Shown: positions 1 to 7,966 of the stretch, piece by piece
How the letters are laid out: every line of letters begins with the position of its first letter
Position numbering within the stretch: the stretch's first letter is position 1
Assembly (NCBI GenBank): GCA_024275775.1
Contig: JAJRYM010000181.1
Coordinates: 1 to 13,306, forward strand
DNA length: 13,306 nucleotides
Source: Nitrospirota bacterium
GTDB taxonomy: Bacteria > Nitrospinota_A > UBA7883 > JACRGQ01
Reading direction: 5' to 3'
Program-made: the position numbers and the translations under genes
Notes under the pieces: generated by a model
Databases searched by the model: none
What the model was told of the DNA's origin: nothing
The model's input: only the letters and a program-made list of their open reading frames with translations

Positions 1-1588
1 ATCGGAAAGGCAGACGAACCCCACTTTCGATTTTATATATCAGTATGTTAACGCTGATAACCCGGAAGGGGGTTCGATGACGGACTGTTTTTCTCAACTG
101 ATTATACCAGATATTCTTCCGAAGCCAATCCACCTTGATTTCGCAGGCGGCAATATCACCAGTGACAGCGGCGTGGTGCTGCCGCGCCAGCTCGACAACC
201 GGATCGACGTTACGTCGCGTTTGTCCTCCTGCCTGGTCGACCGCCGTGACTTCTCGAAAACTCGCCACCCGCTGATCGACCAGTTCCGCCAGCGGGTGTA
301 CCAGATATGCCTGGGCTACGGGGACGCCAACGACGCGGATTCGTTGCGTTCCGATCCCGCGCTCAAGATCGCCGTGGGCCGTCCACCCGAGACGGGTGAC
401 GACCTGGCCAGCCAGCCGACGTTGAGCCGGTTCGAGAACGGTGTGTCCGGACGTGAGATCAAACGGCTCAACCGGGAGTTGCTCAACCTGTACCTGGATC
501 ATCGTCCCGCTCCCGGCGCCCGCATCGTCATCGATCTCGACTCGACCGACGATCCGACCCACGGCCAGCAGGCGCTTTCGTTTTATCACGGGTTTTACGG
601 CCAGCATATGTTCCATCCCCTGCTCTGTTACGACGGCCAGACGGGCGATCTTATCGCGGCCGCATTGCGTCCCGGGAACGTTCATGCGGCCAATGGGGTG
701 GTGACCATGGTCAAAAGAGTCGTGCGGAAGATACGCCGACGCTGGCCGACAGTCGAGATCGTGATCCGGGCCGACGCCGGTTTTTGCGTTCCCCGCCTGT
801 ACAAGTATTGTGAAAGACACGGAATAGGCTACGTGATCGGGCTTATCACCAACGCCACCTTAAAACGGCTTCATAAGCCTCTGCCCGACAGAGCCGTCGA
901 GCGGTATGAGCGTGAGCTTTCCAAGATCAGGATCTTCGGCGAGACCGGCTATCGGGCCGGGTCGTGGAGAAGGTTCCGCCGGGTGATCATGAAGGCCGAG
1001 GCGATGGAGCAGGGGACGAACCGCCGGTTCGTGGTGACCAACCTTCAGGGCGATCCTCAAAATATTTACGACTTCTATGTCGGCCGCGGCGACGTGGAGA
1101 ACCGGATCAAGGAGCTGAAGAACGCCCTTCATGCCGACCGCCTCTCCTGCCACCGGTTCGACGCCAACCGGTTCAGGCTCATGCTCCACTGCGCCGCCTG
1201 CGTCCTGAGCCATCACCTGAAAAAACGGTTACAGGGCACACCGCTCGAGAACGCCCAGATCGACACCATCAGGCTGAAACTTCTCAAAGTGGGAGCCAGG
1301 ATAAAGCAGACCGTGCGGCGCGTGTGGGTCCACGCCGCCTCAGGCTATCCGTATCAGCATATCTGGCGCTTGCTTCTGGCCGATCTTGCCCCCGTCCCGA
1401 CGTAACCGCGAAAAGGAATCGATCAGAAAAAAACCAACGGCGGGACACGTGCGCCGTCAACCGCCCGTTTCCTGGAGACGCGCTCCACTCGGCGAGTACG
1501 AAGACCATGCACGCCGAAAAAAACGCCCATCAACCACCACAACCACCTTCCAGAACGGTAAAAACGAAAACGTCATGAATTATCCGGG
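1..1588 (+). mobile_element. IS1380-family insertion sequence, left end outside the window
   Basis: The element consists of one transposase gene and a non-coding right flank. The probable right end is the string TCATGAATTATCCGGG (about 1573-1588), immediately followed by CTAG. Terminal CCCGG-type repeats of this sort are what I expect for this IS subgroup, from memory of the family. No matching inverted copy occurs upstream of the transposase inside the window, so the left terminus must lie before base 1. CTAG at 1589-1592 could be the 4-bp target duplication, but the other copy cannot be seen. The element is visibly more GC-rich and uses more CG-ending codons than the genes to its right, consistent with recent arrival. 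The 183 bp between the transposase stop and the right end hold no recognisable gene. Confidence 0.8.
77..1405 (+). CDS. IS1380-family transposase (DDE type)
   Basis: This 442-residue protein has the length and layout of IS1380-family transposases, which cut and paste their own element through an RNase H-like DDE domain. The N-terminal stretch HLDFAGGNITSDSGVVL (about 19-35) is typical of the family. Likely catalytic residues are Asp155 in IDLDSTDD, Asp233 in RADAGF and Glu341 in GDVENRIKELKN, which is also the conserved Y/E-type block. The ATG at 77 is preceded by a purine-rich GGAAGGGGG at about 5 nt, a good ribosome site. The gene is uninterrupted, so the element may still be active. It is unrelated in function to its neighbours. 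Confidence 0.93.
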   Translation: MTDCFSQLIIPDILPKPIHLDFAGGNITSDSGVVLPRQLDNRIDVTSRLSSCLVDRRDFSKTRHPLIDQFRQRVYQICLGYGDANDADSLRSDPALKIAVGRPPETGDDLASQPTLSRFENGVSGREIKRLNRELLNLYLDHRPAPGARIVIDLDSTDDPTHGQQALSFYHGFYGQHMFHPLLCYDGQTGDLIAAALRPGNVHAANGVVTMVKRVVRKIRRRWPTVEIVIRADAGFCVPRLYKYCERHGIGYVIGLITNATLKRLHKPLPDRAVERYERELSKIRIFGETGYRAGSWRRFRRVIMKAEAMEQGTNRRFVVTNLQGDPQNIYDFYVGRGDVENRIKELKNALHADRLSCHRFDANRFRLMLHCAACVLSHHLKKRLQGTPLENAQIDTIRLKLLKVGARIKQTVRRVWVHAASGYPYQHIWRLLLADLAPVPT

Positions 1589-2776
1589 CTAGATTGGTTT
1601 TGTGAACAGTTTTACTTTCGATTCCCCATAAACCTCGTTGAAAATCCATAGAGCCATTGATATGTAAAAGTTAACGTTTCCACTTTGCAGATCAAGAAAA
1701 CTCCCGTCCGGCTTCTGGAAATTGAAAAACCCCCCGTTCTCGTCCTGGATGGTTACCAGCCAGTCAGCGGTGCACGCCGCCGCTTCGGCGTATCGCCCAT
1801 CGCGCAATCCGCAATACGCCAGCAAGAGTAGCGATGTGGGCCAAGCCGCCGCCATTTTTGTGTCATTTATTATGGCGATGGGGTAGACGCGCCGGGCCGG
1901 GGGTTCTGGCCTGGATTCCACCAGCGTTCCCGGGAACGGACCGGGACAGTGCGTTTTTACCCACTCAATCGCCTTGTCTGTCTGTTTCGCCAAAACCGGG
2001 AAGGAGCAGGAGCCGTCCAGGGTGTCGAGCAACGCCTCTGAATCCATCAGGCTCATGCTGTACTGCGGATGTGTTTGGCTGGTTACATATGGAATCAGGC
2101 TGTCGCTTATCCTGGCGAGCAACCTGCCCTTCGGGGGGAAAATTCTCATGGATCCGCGCAAAACCGGCCTGACAATCGGAGCGAGAAAAGGTGTTTTTTG
2201 ATTTTTGTCATATGGATTCCAGAATCCTTCGGTTTCGTCGTAATTGTTTTGTATGTAGTCCAGTATTGTCTCCGCCGCCTCCTTGAATTTTGTCTCACCA
2301 GTCGTCTTCCATGCCAGAAGCGAAAAATGGGCGTATTCACCTATTTCAATGATGTTGGCCAGCAACAGCTCTCCCGACATCCCGATAGTTCCGTTGACCA
2401 TTCTCGACGCCGCCCTCCTGAGCGTATCATTGTATTTTGAATTGCCGCTAATGCTCTGATATGTGTTGAAACCTTCAAAAACGCACTGGGCCGCGTCGAG
2501 GGTATAACCTGCGTAATCCCTCCAGCCTCCTTCAGCGTCCTGCCGCTCCTTAAGCCAATCCAGGGATTTTTCCGCCGCATTGAGATACTTGCTGTCACCG
2601 GTTAACGCATAGGCGTACATGCGTACCGTCACAGAATGACCAATCAGCGTCGCATCGCCCCTGATTCCGTAGAATTCGTCACCCTCCATGTCGATAAATC
2701 CCTCTTCCCTCTGGTTTGTGATAAACCAGTTCGCGTTCCTTACAATGGCCTTTTCGTATTTGTTAAGCTTTTCCAT
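1589..2776 (-). CDS. alpha/alpha-toroid fold protein, probably carbohydrate-active or cyclase-like
   Basis: No specific family is recognised. The 395-residue protein has regularly spaced helical hairpins with the loop pattern W/Y-L-x-x-x-Q/N-x-x-x-GG/EG-F/W near residues 17-28, 74-85, 174-186 and 339-351. This pattern is seen in terpenoid-cyclase/prenyltransferase-like and six-hairpin glycosidase-like alpha/alpha barrels. There is no signal peptide, so it is probably cytoplasmic. The ATG at 2776 overlaps by 14 bases the end of a decayed cyclase gene upstream and has only a weak ribosome site, so it may once have been translated by coupling. The TAG stop (1589-1591) sits exactly at the IS boundary, so the last residues may have been altered by the insertion. 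The protein otherwise looks complete. A role in polysaccharide modification is only a guess, based on the glycosidase gene nearby. Confidence 0.7.
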   Translation of the reverse strand: MEKLNKYEKAIVRNANWFITNQREEGFIDMEGDEFYGIRGDATLIGHSVTVRMYAYALTGDSKYLNAAEKSLDWLKERQDAEGGWRDYAGYTLDAAQCVFEGFNTYQSISGNSKYNDTLRRAASRMVNGTIGMSGELLLANIIEIGEYAHFSLLAWKTTGETKFKEAAETILDYIQNNYDETEGFWNPYDKNQKTPFLAPIVRPVLRGSMRIFPPKGRLLARISDSLIPYVTSQTHPQYSMSLMDSEALLDTLDGSCSFPVLAKQTDKAIEWVKTHCPGPFPGTLVESRPEPPARRVYPIAIINDTKMAAAWPTSLLLLAYCGLRDGRYAEAAACTADWLVTIQDENGGFFNFQKPDGSFLDLQSGNVNFYISMALWIFNEVYGESKVKLFTKPI

Positions 2777-2999
2777 TTCTGTGCCCCAAAAGAATGTATG
2801 AAGAAATAAGCCCTTTGCCCTTTATCGGTATAGAGCCCAGGCTTTCGAACTCGTAATCGTTTGCAAGGCGCCTGTAAGTAGTCTGTGTCACCTTATGTTT
2901 TGCCAGGGCGCCCGGAAGATTTGATTCGGCTCGCCGTGTTCACCGTGTCCCCCACAGGTCATAAACAAATTTCTTTTTTCCTATTACGCCCGCCACCTG
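2763..2999 (-). pseudogene. remnant of a class III adenylate/guanylate cyclase, C-terminal catalytic part
   Basis: Read leftward from about 2999, the minus strand encodes VAGVIGKKKFVYDLWG, a hallmark of class III nucleotide cyclase catalytic domains. It then shifts frame by one missing base to give DTVNTASRIKSSGRPGK. After a second shift it continues with VTQTTYRRLANDYEFE and SIPIKGKGLISSY, ending at a TAA at 2763-2765. All three blocks appear in family order, so this is the true 3' end of such a gene with at least two frameshifts. Homology stops abruptly at about 2999: the metal-binding and upstream parts of the domain are absent. The product would have made cyclic nucleotide but cannot be functional now. 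The remnant overlaps the start of the toroid gene, implying an earlier two-gene arrangement. The frameshifts could in principle be sequencing errors, but the missing N-terminal part could not. Confidence 0.78.
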
Positions 3000-3379
3000 G
3001 TAATTGTGATTTGAGCAGGTAGAGTGCGGTAGGAATCGAGCCATATTTCCGGGTACGCTGAAATTTTTCACCATAAGCCACACCCCCATGCCTTGTAATC
3101 TAACCGAACCAGACCATGGCGGGGAAAAAACCAGCCTTTGGATAAGGCGCAGTCTGTTGAGCCGCAAAAACAACAAGTGGCGCATGTGATAAAGGCCCAG
3201 CGCGAAAGGACTAACATATATCTGATGGTAAGGTTTCTTCAACTCTCATCTGGATAACAGATAACATGGAGGAAATTATACTTTCAGTTCTGCAAGAGCG
3301 TAATGCCACGATAATCGATGGCCGCCCTGTGAAGGCACGGTTCATATAAATGAAGCCGGGTTGGGGTAGCGACGTTTTC
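3000..3379. other. unassigned DNA between the cyclase remnant and the glycosidase gene
   Basis: I see no convincing gene, RNA or known element end here. The minus strand has an open frame starting at 3242 that runs into the cyclase remnant, but its first 80 or so residues resemble nothing I know and have an unnatural composition. A short plus-strand frame at 3266-3349 (27 residues) reads reasonably but has no visible support. The abrupt end of cyclase homology at 2999 suggests that this segment was joined by a deletion, inversion or insertion. No inverted or direct repeat marks the junctions clearly. Confidence 0.4.
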
Positions 3380-4813
3380 TTATTTTTCTTCGATAAACAC
3401 CGGTTTGTCAGCTAGGGTTATTGTCAGTTCGCCTCCGGAAACTGATTTTATCTCGGTGTTGAAAGCGACGCTGTAATCTGTCACGCCACTGCCGGACTCA
3501 TACTTTGGCGCGGCTGTGGTGATTTTTACCTGGCGTGAAGTTATGCCCGAAATTGTGATTTGTTTTTCCTGGCTGTTGTCGTTCCAGGCGACCCAGATTG
3601 GTTCGCCGCCTTTTGTGAATTTGTAACTGTACATGCCATCTTTTTCCTGCGTTTTCTCAATATTTTTCCAGTCGCTACCCTCAAGGGTTTCAACCATTTT
3701 TTCATATGTGTAATAGACCAGTTTTTTCACCCCCAGCCCAAGATCATTGCTTCCCACTCCGTCATAGATAAAACCTGTGTGGTCGAAGTATCCGTCATCG
3801 TTTTTGAATCCCTCCATAAGCCCAAAGGCGGGAAATATTTTCTCAATACCCAACGAGAGCGAAAAGACAAAACGTTTCAGATAATCACTTGCTTGCTGTA
3901 GCTCGGTCTGGTAAGCGAAGGGGAGGGAATCACCCGCCGGGAAACCGCTGTATGATCCCATTTCTGTGACCCAGATCGGGACATTCCCGAAGTTGTATCG
4001 CTCCAATATTAATCGCAGCCGCTCATAAATCGGTTTAATCAATTTGTAGTCGCCGGTTGCGTTTCCATACCAATGAAAATCAAAAATATCAAATCCCTCT
4101 CCGTTTAGCTCCTGCAGTATCGGTTCATAGCTGGCGCTGAACTCAGCGAAGTAGCCGTCTTCGTTTGTCAGAAATCCTCGTCCGGGCAGTATAGGCTGGC
4201 CGGCCCCGCCTGCGACCACCTTGCATTCCGGGCAGGCTTCCTTTATTGCCGTATATGTCATCTTTTGAAATTTCGCAAAATCTTTTTTTCCGCTTAGCTC
4301 GCTTGGCTCGTTTCCGACCTGCCAATGCAACACAGGGTTTTCCAACCCGGCCATATCGTCTACGCCGTCGCCGTCATATCGCTCAACGGCAGCTTTCACA
4401 AAAGCTATATATTGCGCCGAATCAATCGGCATCCATGAATTAGCAAGGGAGTTATTCGTCACCAGTCCAGGCGCCAGAGCCACGTTTGCCAATATATTTA
4501 TGTCGGATGGAACTCCGCCGTACAGGGTGTCATAAAATGAAAAAGAGAGAGTCGCATCGCTCAGGTTTTTTTGAACTTCGCTCCAAAAAAGATATATTGA
4601 CGGCCTATGCCACTTGACCCCCATCGTCTGTGCGTCAGCGTAGGCGGATTGTGAAGCGCCAGCTTTCGTAACGCTCGCCGGATGCATTCCGAACGGCGAA
4701 TCATTATGGATTTGCTGACTTGACGGAGTGGTTGAGCTCGATTCATTCTGGCAGGCCCCAAGGCTTGCGGCGATGATTGCAAACGCAATAGTTGGAACGA
4801 TTAGTTTGTTCAT
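3380..4813 (-). CDS. lipoprotein with clan GH-A-like glycosidase domain
   Basis: The 477-residue protein starts with a short Lys-containing leader, a hydrophobic core and the lipobox LGAC, so Cys21 is the likely lipidated residue and the protein is exported and membrane-anchored. Residues about 40-380 look like a TIM-barrel glycosidase. WQVGNEP carries the probable acid/base Glu169 after Asn168. DFHWYG (245-250) lies on the following strand. IWVTEMGSY carries the probable nucleophile Glu284. The Asn-Glu acid/base and Glu nucleophile on separate strands are the clan GH-A pattern, as in families GH5, GH39 and GH51. Residues about 385-477 look like a beta-sandwich, common in these enzymes. I cannot name the family or substrate. 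The start is supported by the signal sequence, although the ribosome site is weak. It reads toward the toroid gene, about 600 bp away, with debris between them. Confidence 0.82.
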   Translation of the reverse strand: MNKLIVPTIAFAIIAASLGACQNESSSTTPSSQQIHNDSPFGMHPASVTKAGASQSAYADAQTMGVKWHRPSIYLFWSEVQKNLSDATLSFSFYDTLYGGVPSDINILANVALAPGLVTNNSLANSWMPIDSAQYIAFVKAAVERYDGDGVDDMAGLENPVLHWQVGNEPSELSGKKDFAKFQKMTYTAIKEACPECKVVAGGAGQPILPGRGFLTNEDGYFAEFSASYEPILQELNGEGFDIFDFHWYGNATGDYKLIKPIYERLRLILERYNFGNVPIWVTEMGSYSGFPAGDSLPFAYQTELQQASDYLKRFVFSLSLGIEKIFPAFGLMEGFKNDDGYFDHTGFIYDGVGSNDLGLGVKKLVYYTYEKMVETLEGSDWKNIEKTQEKDGMYSYKFTKGGEPIWVAWNDNSQEKQITISGITSRQVKITTAAPKYESGSGVTDYSVAFNTEIKSVSGGELTITLADKPVFIEEK

Positions 4814-5036
4814 GCTATTGCATTAAAGGAGCCTTCAAGAATTTAAAGTAAATGTTCTCATGGATTGTAAAATGTATCAATCGTTATCTGACATAAGCCT
4901 TCGATTATCAGTATGGATTTTTCCGATCCCTGTACTGCGATACGAAACCCGACGGGCCCGGCCAAGCCGTCCGAAGGTTGGGGCCGCAGTTTATTGGGAG
5001 CGGTTCTCCCAGGCGGTTAATTTCCAGGTATGGGTG
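4814..5036. other. intergenic region between glycosidase and hydrogenase operon
   Basis: This 223-bp stretch should hold the glycosidase promoter and the end of the hydrogenase transcript. A 6-bp hairpin, TGGGAG/CTCCCA with a 5-base loop, lies at 4995-5011, but neither side has a run of T, so it is not a convincing intrinsic terminator. A second stem, GACGG/CCGTC, lies near 4951-4971. In frame after the protease stop codon, the minus strand stays open for about 42 further codons with plausible residue composition, but I recognise nothing in it. Confidence 0.35.
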
Positions 5037-5064
5037 TTACACCTTGTCAGGTGTTACACCTTGT
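5033..5064. repeat. tandem 15-bp palindromic repeat over the protease stop codon
   Basis: The 15-mer GGTGTTACACCTTGT occurs at 5033-5047 and again at 5050-5064, a period of 17 bp. Each copy contains GGTGT-T-ACACC, a self-complementary core. The TAA stop of the hydrogenase protease lies in the left copy. Because 17 is not a multiple of 3, the two copies are read in different frames, so the duplication defines the last residues of the protein. Confidence 0.85.
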
Positions 5065-5531
5065 GAAGACAACTCCTGAAGTGTAAGCCGGATCAGGTCG
5101 TCAAATTTTTCTTTTATACAAACAGATAGTTCCATAGAGCTTGTTGCAACGTCTTCGGGCTTTATACCAATAACCACCACTGATTTGGGCAGGCTGTCAT
5201 TAACTTCGGCTACCGCCAGGCATTCTATAAAACCTATGTCGTGCGCAGATATTTTTTTGGGGATGGTGAGCCTGAAATCTTCAAGAGTAAGCCGATATAT
5301 TGTTCCCGGCTCGCCTTTTCCGTTAACCGCGTCGATAACGACCATGTGGTCGGCCTCTTCAATCAATGGCAGGAGCCCGTGCATACCGGTAGTGCCACCG
5401 TCATAAAGTTCAACATTTTCAGGGAAGTTGTAATCGCTCACGAGTTTTTCCACAACGCGCACCCCCACCCCTTCGTCGGACTGCAGTATATTGCCGATTC
5501 CAAGAACTATGATTACAGGTTTTTCGTCCAT
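5037..5531 (-). CDS. hyaD: [NiFe]-hydrogenase maturation endopeptidase (HyaD/HybD family)
   Basis: This family binds the Ni-loaded large-subunit precursor and cuts off its C-terminal tail after the last His of the DPCxxC motif. Read from the ATG at 5531, the protein has 164 residues, normal for the family. It shows VLGIGNILQSDEGVGV near the N-terminus, LYDGGTTGMHGLLPLI in the middle and KKISAHDIG later. By comparison with E. coli HybD (Glu16, Asp62, His93), the Ni-sensing residues are Glu20, Asp67 and His97. The frame extends upstream to an ATG at 5585 and a TTG at 5600 that would overlap the cytochrome gene. I chose the start that places the conserved strand at the N-terminus, but no ribosome site is clear for any option. 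It is the last gene of the hydrogenase operon and its substrate is the large subunit encoded upstream. Confidence 0.9.
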   Translation of the reverse strand: MDEKPVIIVLGIGNILQSDEGVGVRVVEKLVSDYNFPENVELYDGGTTGMHGLLPLIEEADHMVVIDAVNGKGEPGTIYRLTLEDFRLTIPKKISAHDIGFIECLAVAEVNDSLPKSVVVIGIKPEDVATSSMELSVCIKEKFDDLIRLTLQELSSQGVTPDKV

Positions 5532-5592
5532 TGCAGGGGGTCTGTATAGAAGGGGGTCAGAACGGTTACATTCGGCTCTGCCCATCAAAAAG

Positions 5593-6285
5593 CTACTCAA
5601 CGTCCTTGTACTTGTAACCGCCCACTATCTGCCCTATATGGCCGTCCTGCCATATAATCGTTTTTGTAACCTGCAGGTAGATGTGAACGATTATTCCGGA
5701 AATCATTATCCACTCCATCAGATGATGCACAAGGCGAACATTTTGGGGACTGCCAAGTAGCCACGTCACCCAATCGGTGGTAAGGTGTATAATCTTGGCC
5801 CACCAGTAGTTCTGTGAAAGCGCTTCTACATAAATCTGGAAGCCGGTAACCAGTTGCAACGCCATAAACAGTATCAGCGCCAGGAAAAGCAGTCCGTCGA
5901 ACGGGTCGAAATGCGGATAGAATTTCGGTTTCTTAAACGTAAAATAACTCTTCTCCACCTCGATAGCCTCTTTTATATTCCCGGGTGTCGGAAGCATCTG
6001 CTTCCAATACCTGTGATGCATGCTGAAAAACGCGAGGTACACCCAAACCATGAGCGAAATATCGAGCGTCATCGCCGCGAGAAAGTGGTAGTAGCGTATG
6101 TTCGCCATCACAAAAGCATTGTAAGCCTCTCCCTGCCCGAACACGGCGACCGGGTCGCCGATGTAGTATCCGGTGATCAGAAGGACAACAACCGAGAAAA
6201 AAGTAATCCAGTGTATAAGCCTGTTTGTAAAGTTGCGCGTATGCACCACCACCTTTTTCTGGGGTGATATATGAACCTGTGCCAC
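5593..6285 (-). CDS. hyaC: Ni/Fe-hydrogenase b-type cytochrome subunit
   Basis: This 230-residue integral membrane protein anchors the hydrogenase dimer and passes electrons from the small subunit to quinone through two b hemes. Four hydrophobic segments are visible, at about 24-42, 66-88, 130-152 and 190-208. Candidate heme ligands are His25 (RLIHW), His67 (RYYHF), His187 or His188 (RLVHH) and His201 (IIVHIYLQ), the pattern of the HyaC/HupC family. The start is GTG at 6285, preceded by AAGGAG about 12 nt upstream and 16 bp after the large-subunit gene. It is clearly homologous to the cytochrome encoded at the front of the same operon (9159-9950) but only moderately similar to it. Its position directly after the large subunit is the standard one. 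Confidence 0.93.
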   Translation of the reverse strand: MAQVHISPQKKVVVHTRNFTNRLIHWITFFSVVVLLITGYYIGDPVAVFGQGEAYNAFVMANIRYYHFLAAMTLDISLMVWVYLAFFSMHHRYWKQMLPTPGNIKEAIEVEKSYFTFKKPKFYPHFDPFDGLLFLALILFMALQLVTGFQIYVEALSQNYWWAKIIHLTTDWVTWLLGSPQNVRLVHHLMEWIMISGIIVHIYLQVTKTIIWQDGHIGQIVGGYKYKDVE

Positions 6286-6301
6286 TATCGTGCTTTCTCC
6301 T

Positions 6302-7963
6302 TTATATCGCTCGTGTTTCGTAAACCTCGTTTGTGACAGGGTCGATCACGTGTACCGAACAGGCGAGGCACGGGTCGAACGAGTGAATAGTCCTTAATAT
6401 TTCCACCGGCCTTTTGGGGTCGTGCACCGGGGTTCCGATAAGTGACTCCTCAAATGACGAACGTCGCCCCTTGGCGTCTCTGGGCGATCCGTTCCAGGTG
6501 GTCGGGACGATAAGCTGGTAATTGCCGATCTTTCCGTTTTCGATCTCTATCCAGTGTCCAAGGGCGCCGCGCGGCGCTTCGGTCATGCCGAACCCGGACG
6601 CCTTGTCAGGCATCTCGAAGTCTGTAAAGGTGTCTAAGTCGCCATGCTTGATGTTTGCAAGGAGTTCGTTGATCCAGGCGCCCATCTCGTCGGCTATAAC
6701 CTTCGTTTCAATCGCCCTCGCCGCCGTCCGGCCGAGTGTAGAGAAGAGTATCTCCGGCCCCACGCCAAGGGCGTTGAGTACGTTATTTACGTTTTCCACT
6801 GTAGACTTGTGGCCTGAAGCGTAGTTTACCAGCATGCGTGACAGCGGCCCAACCTCGCACGGCATGTCGTCGTAACGTGGTGTTTTGAGCCACGAATATT
6901 TGCCGTCCGGTTTGTTGGTTTCTATTCCAGTGTACCACGGATCGGTTTCTCCCTCGCTCGGATGAAGAGGGTGGTCTTCCTTGTATTGGTACCATGCGTG
7001 GGTTACTTCTTCTTTTATCTTTTCCGCGTCAACGGGGTGCGTCGTCGTTATGTCGCGGCCCTTGATAACTCCGCGCGGGAACCACAGGGAGTCCGGCTCC
7101 TTGCCCCCCTCGCCGGGAAACATCCCGTAGGAAAGGTAGTTTTTAAGACCGCCTCCTATGGAAGCCCAGTCGAGGTAAAACGGCGCTACTGCAAGTACGT
7201 CCGGCAGATAAACGTTGTCAACGAACTTCCTTCCCTCATCCAGAATAAACAGGAACTCGCTGATACTGTCCGCGTTGAGATCGGCCACCGACGTGACGCC
7301 ACCTACCGCGTAGGTTTGTATATGAGGATTTTTCGCTCCGAAGATTGCGTGCATTCTCGCAAGCCTGCTTTGCAACGCAAGCGCCTGCAGGTAATGCGCA
7401 ACCGCCATGAGGTTCGCCTCGGGCGGGAGCTTGTATGCGGGGTGCCCCCAGTAGCCGTTCGTAAATGGTCCAAGCTGTCCGGAGTTTACAAACTTTTGAA
7501 GTTTTTCCCGCACGGTGCGAAAATCGCCCGGTCCGCTGTTAGGCGCGTTGGGATTAAACGAATTTGCAAGCTCGGACGTCTTCTTCGGATCCGCGGAAAG
7601 CGCGGACACCACATCCACCCAATCGAGGGCGTGAAGATGATAGAAGTGAACGATATGGTCGTGCACATACTGCGCGCCGTGGATGAGGTTCCTGACAAGT
7701 CTCGCGTTATCGGGAATCTGTATCCCTATCGCGTCCTCAACACACTTTACCGACGCAAGCGCATGTACGGTGGTGCAGACACCGCAAACCCTTTGTGTGA
7801 TTATCCACGCGTCGCGCGGGTCGCGATTTTTAAGGAAAACCTCGAAACCGCGCCAGAGTGTCCCGGAACTCCATGCGTCCTTCACCTTTCCATCCTGGAC
7901 TTCTATCTCGATACGGAGATGGCCTTCAATCCTTGTTATAGGATCAATTACATGTCTAGCCAT
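6302..7963 (-). CDS. hyaB: [NiFe]-hydrogenase large subunit, group 1-like uptake type
   Basis: This is the catalytic subunit of the H2-splitting enzyme. It binds the Ni-Fe(CN)2CO centre through four cysteines. The N-terminal motif RVCGVCTTVHALAS supplies Cys60 and Cys63. The C-terminal motif DPCLACSVH supplies Cys532 and Cys535. The 15 residues after His538 are the tail expected to be removed by the protease encoded downstream. DPITRIEGHLRIE at the N-terminus and SSGTLWRGFE are further family blocks. At 553 residues it is near full size for the family. The ATG at 7963 has a strong site, AAGGAGG, 8 nt upstream, lying within the end of the small-subunit gene. Only 3 bp separate the two genes. 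There is no signal peptide, and the family normally travels with the Tat-exported small subunit. Confidence 0.97.
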   Translation of the reverse strand: MARHVIDPITRIEGHLRIEIEVQDGKVKDAWSSGTLWRGFEVFLKNRDPRDAWIITQRVCGVCTTVHALASVKCVEDAIGIQIPDNARLVRNLIHGAQYVHDHIVHFYHLHALDWVDVVSALSADPKKTSELANSFNPNAPNSGPGDFRTVREKLQKFVNSGQLGPFTNGYWGHPAYKLPPEANLMAVAHYLQALALQSRLARMHAIFGAKNPHIQTYAVGGVTSVADLNADSISEFLFILDEGRKFVDNVYLPDVLAVAPFYLDWASIGGGLKNYLSYGMFPGEGGKEPDSLWFPRGVIKGRDITTTHPVDAEKIKEEVTHAWYQYKEDHPLHPSEGETDPWYTGIETNKPDGKYSWLKTPRYDDMPCEVGPLSRMLVNYASGHKSTVENVNNVLNALGVGPEILFSTLGRTAARAIETKVIADEMGAWINELLANIKHGDLDTFTDFEMPDKASGFGMTEAPRGALGHWIEIENGKIGNYQLIVPTTWNGSPRDAKGRRSSFEESLIGTPVHDPKRPVEILRTIHSFDPCLACSVHVIDPVTNEVYETRAI

Positions 7964-7966
7964 CGC

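Noticed and set aside
2940..3242. A 100-residue minus-strand protein
   Set aside because: Only its last 16 or so residues match anything, and they are the frameshifted cyclase block. The frame is not an independent gene.
3266..3349. A 27-residue plus-strand peptide
   Set aside because: It has no clear ribosome site, homology or neighbour to support it, and such frames are common by chance.
4995..5011. An intrinsic terminator for the hydrogenase operon
   Set aside because: The stem has only six pairs and no run of T follows it in either direction.
5532..5600. An N-terminal extension of the maturation protease from a TTG or ATG overlapping the cytochrome gene
   Set aside because: The extra residues are not family-like and the conserved first strand starts just after the ATG at 5531. 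The start still remains uncertain.
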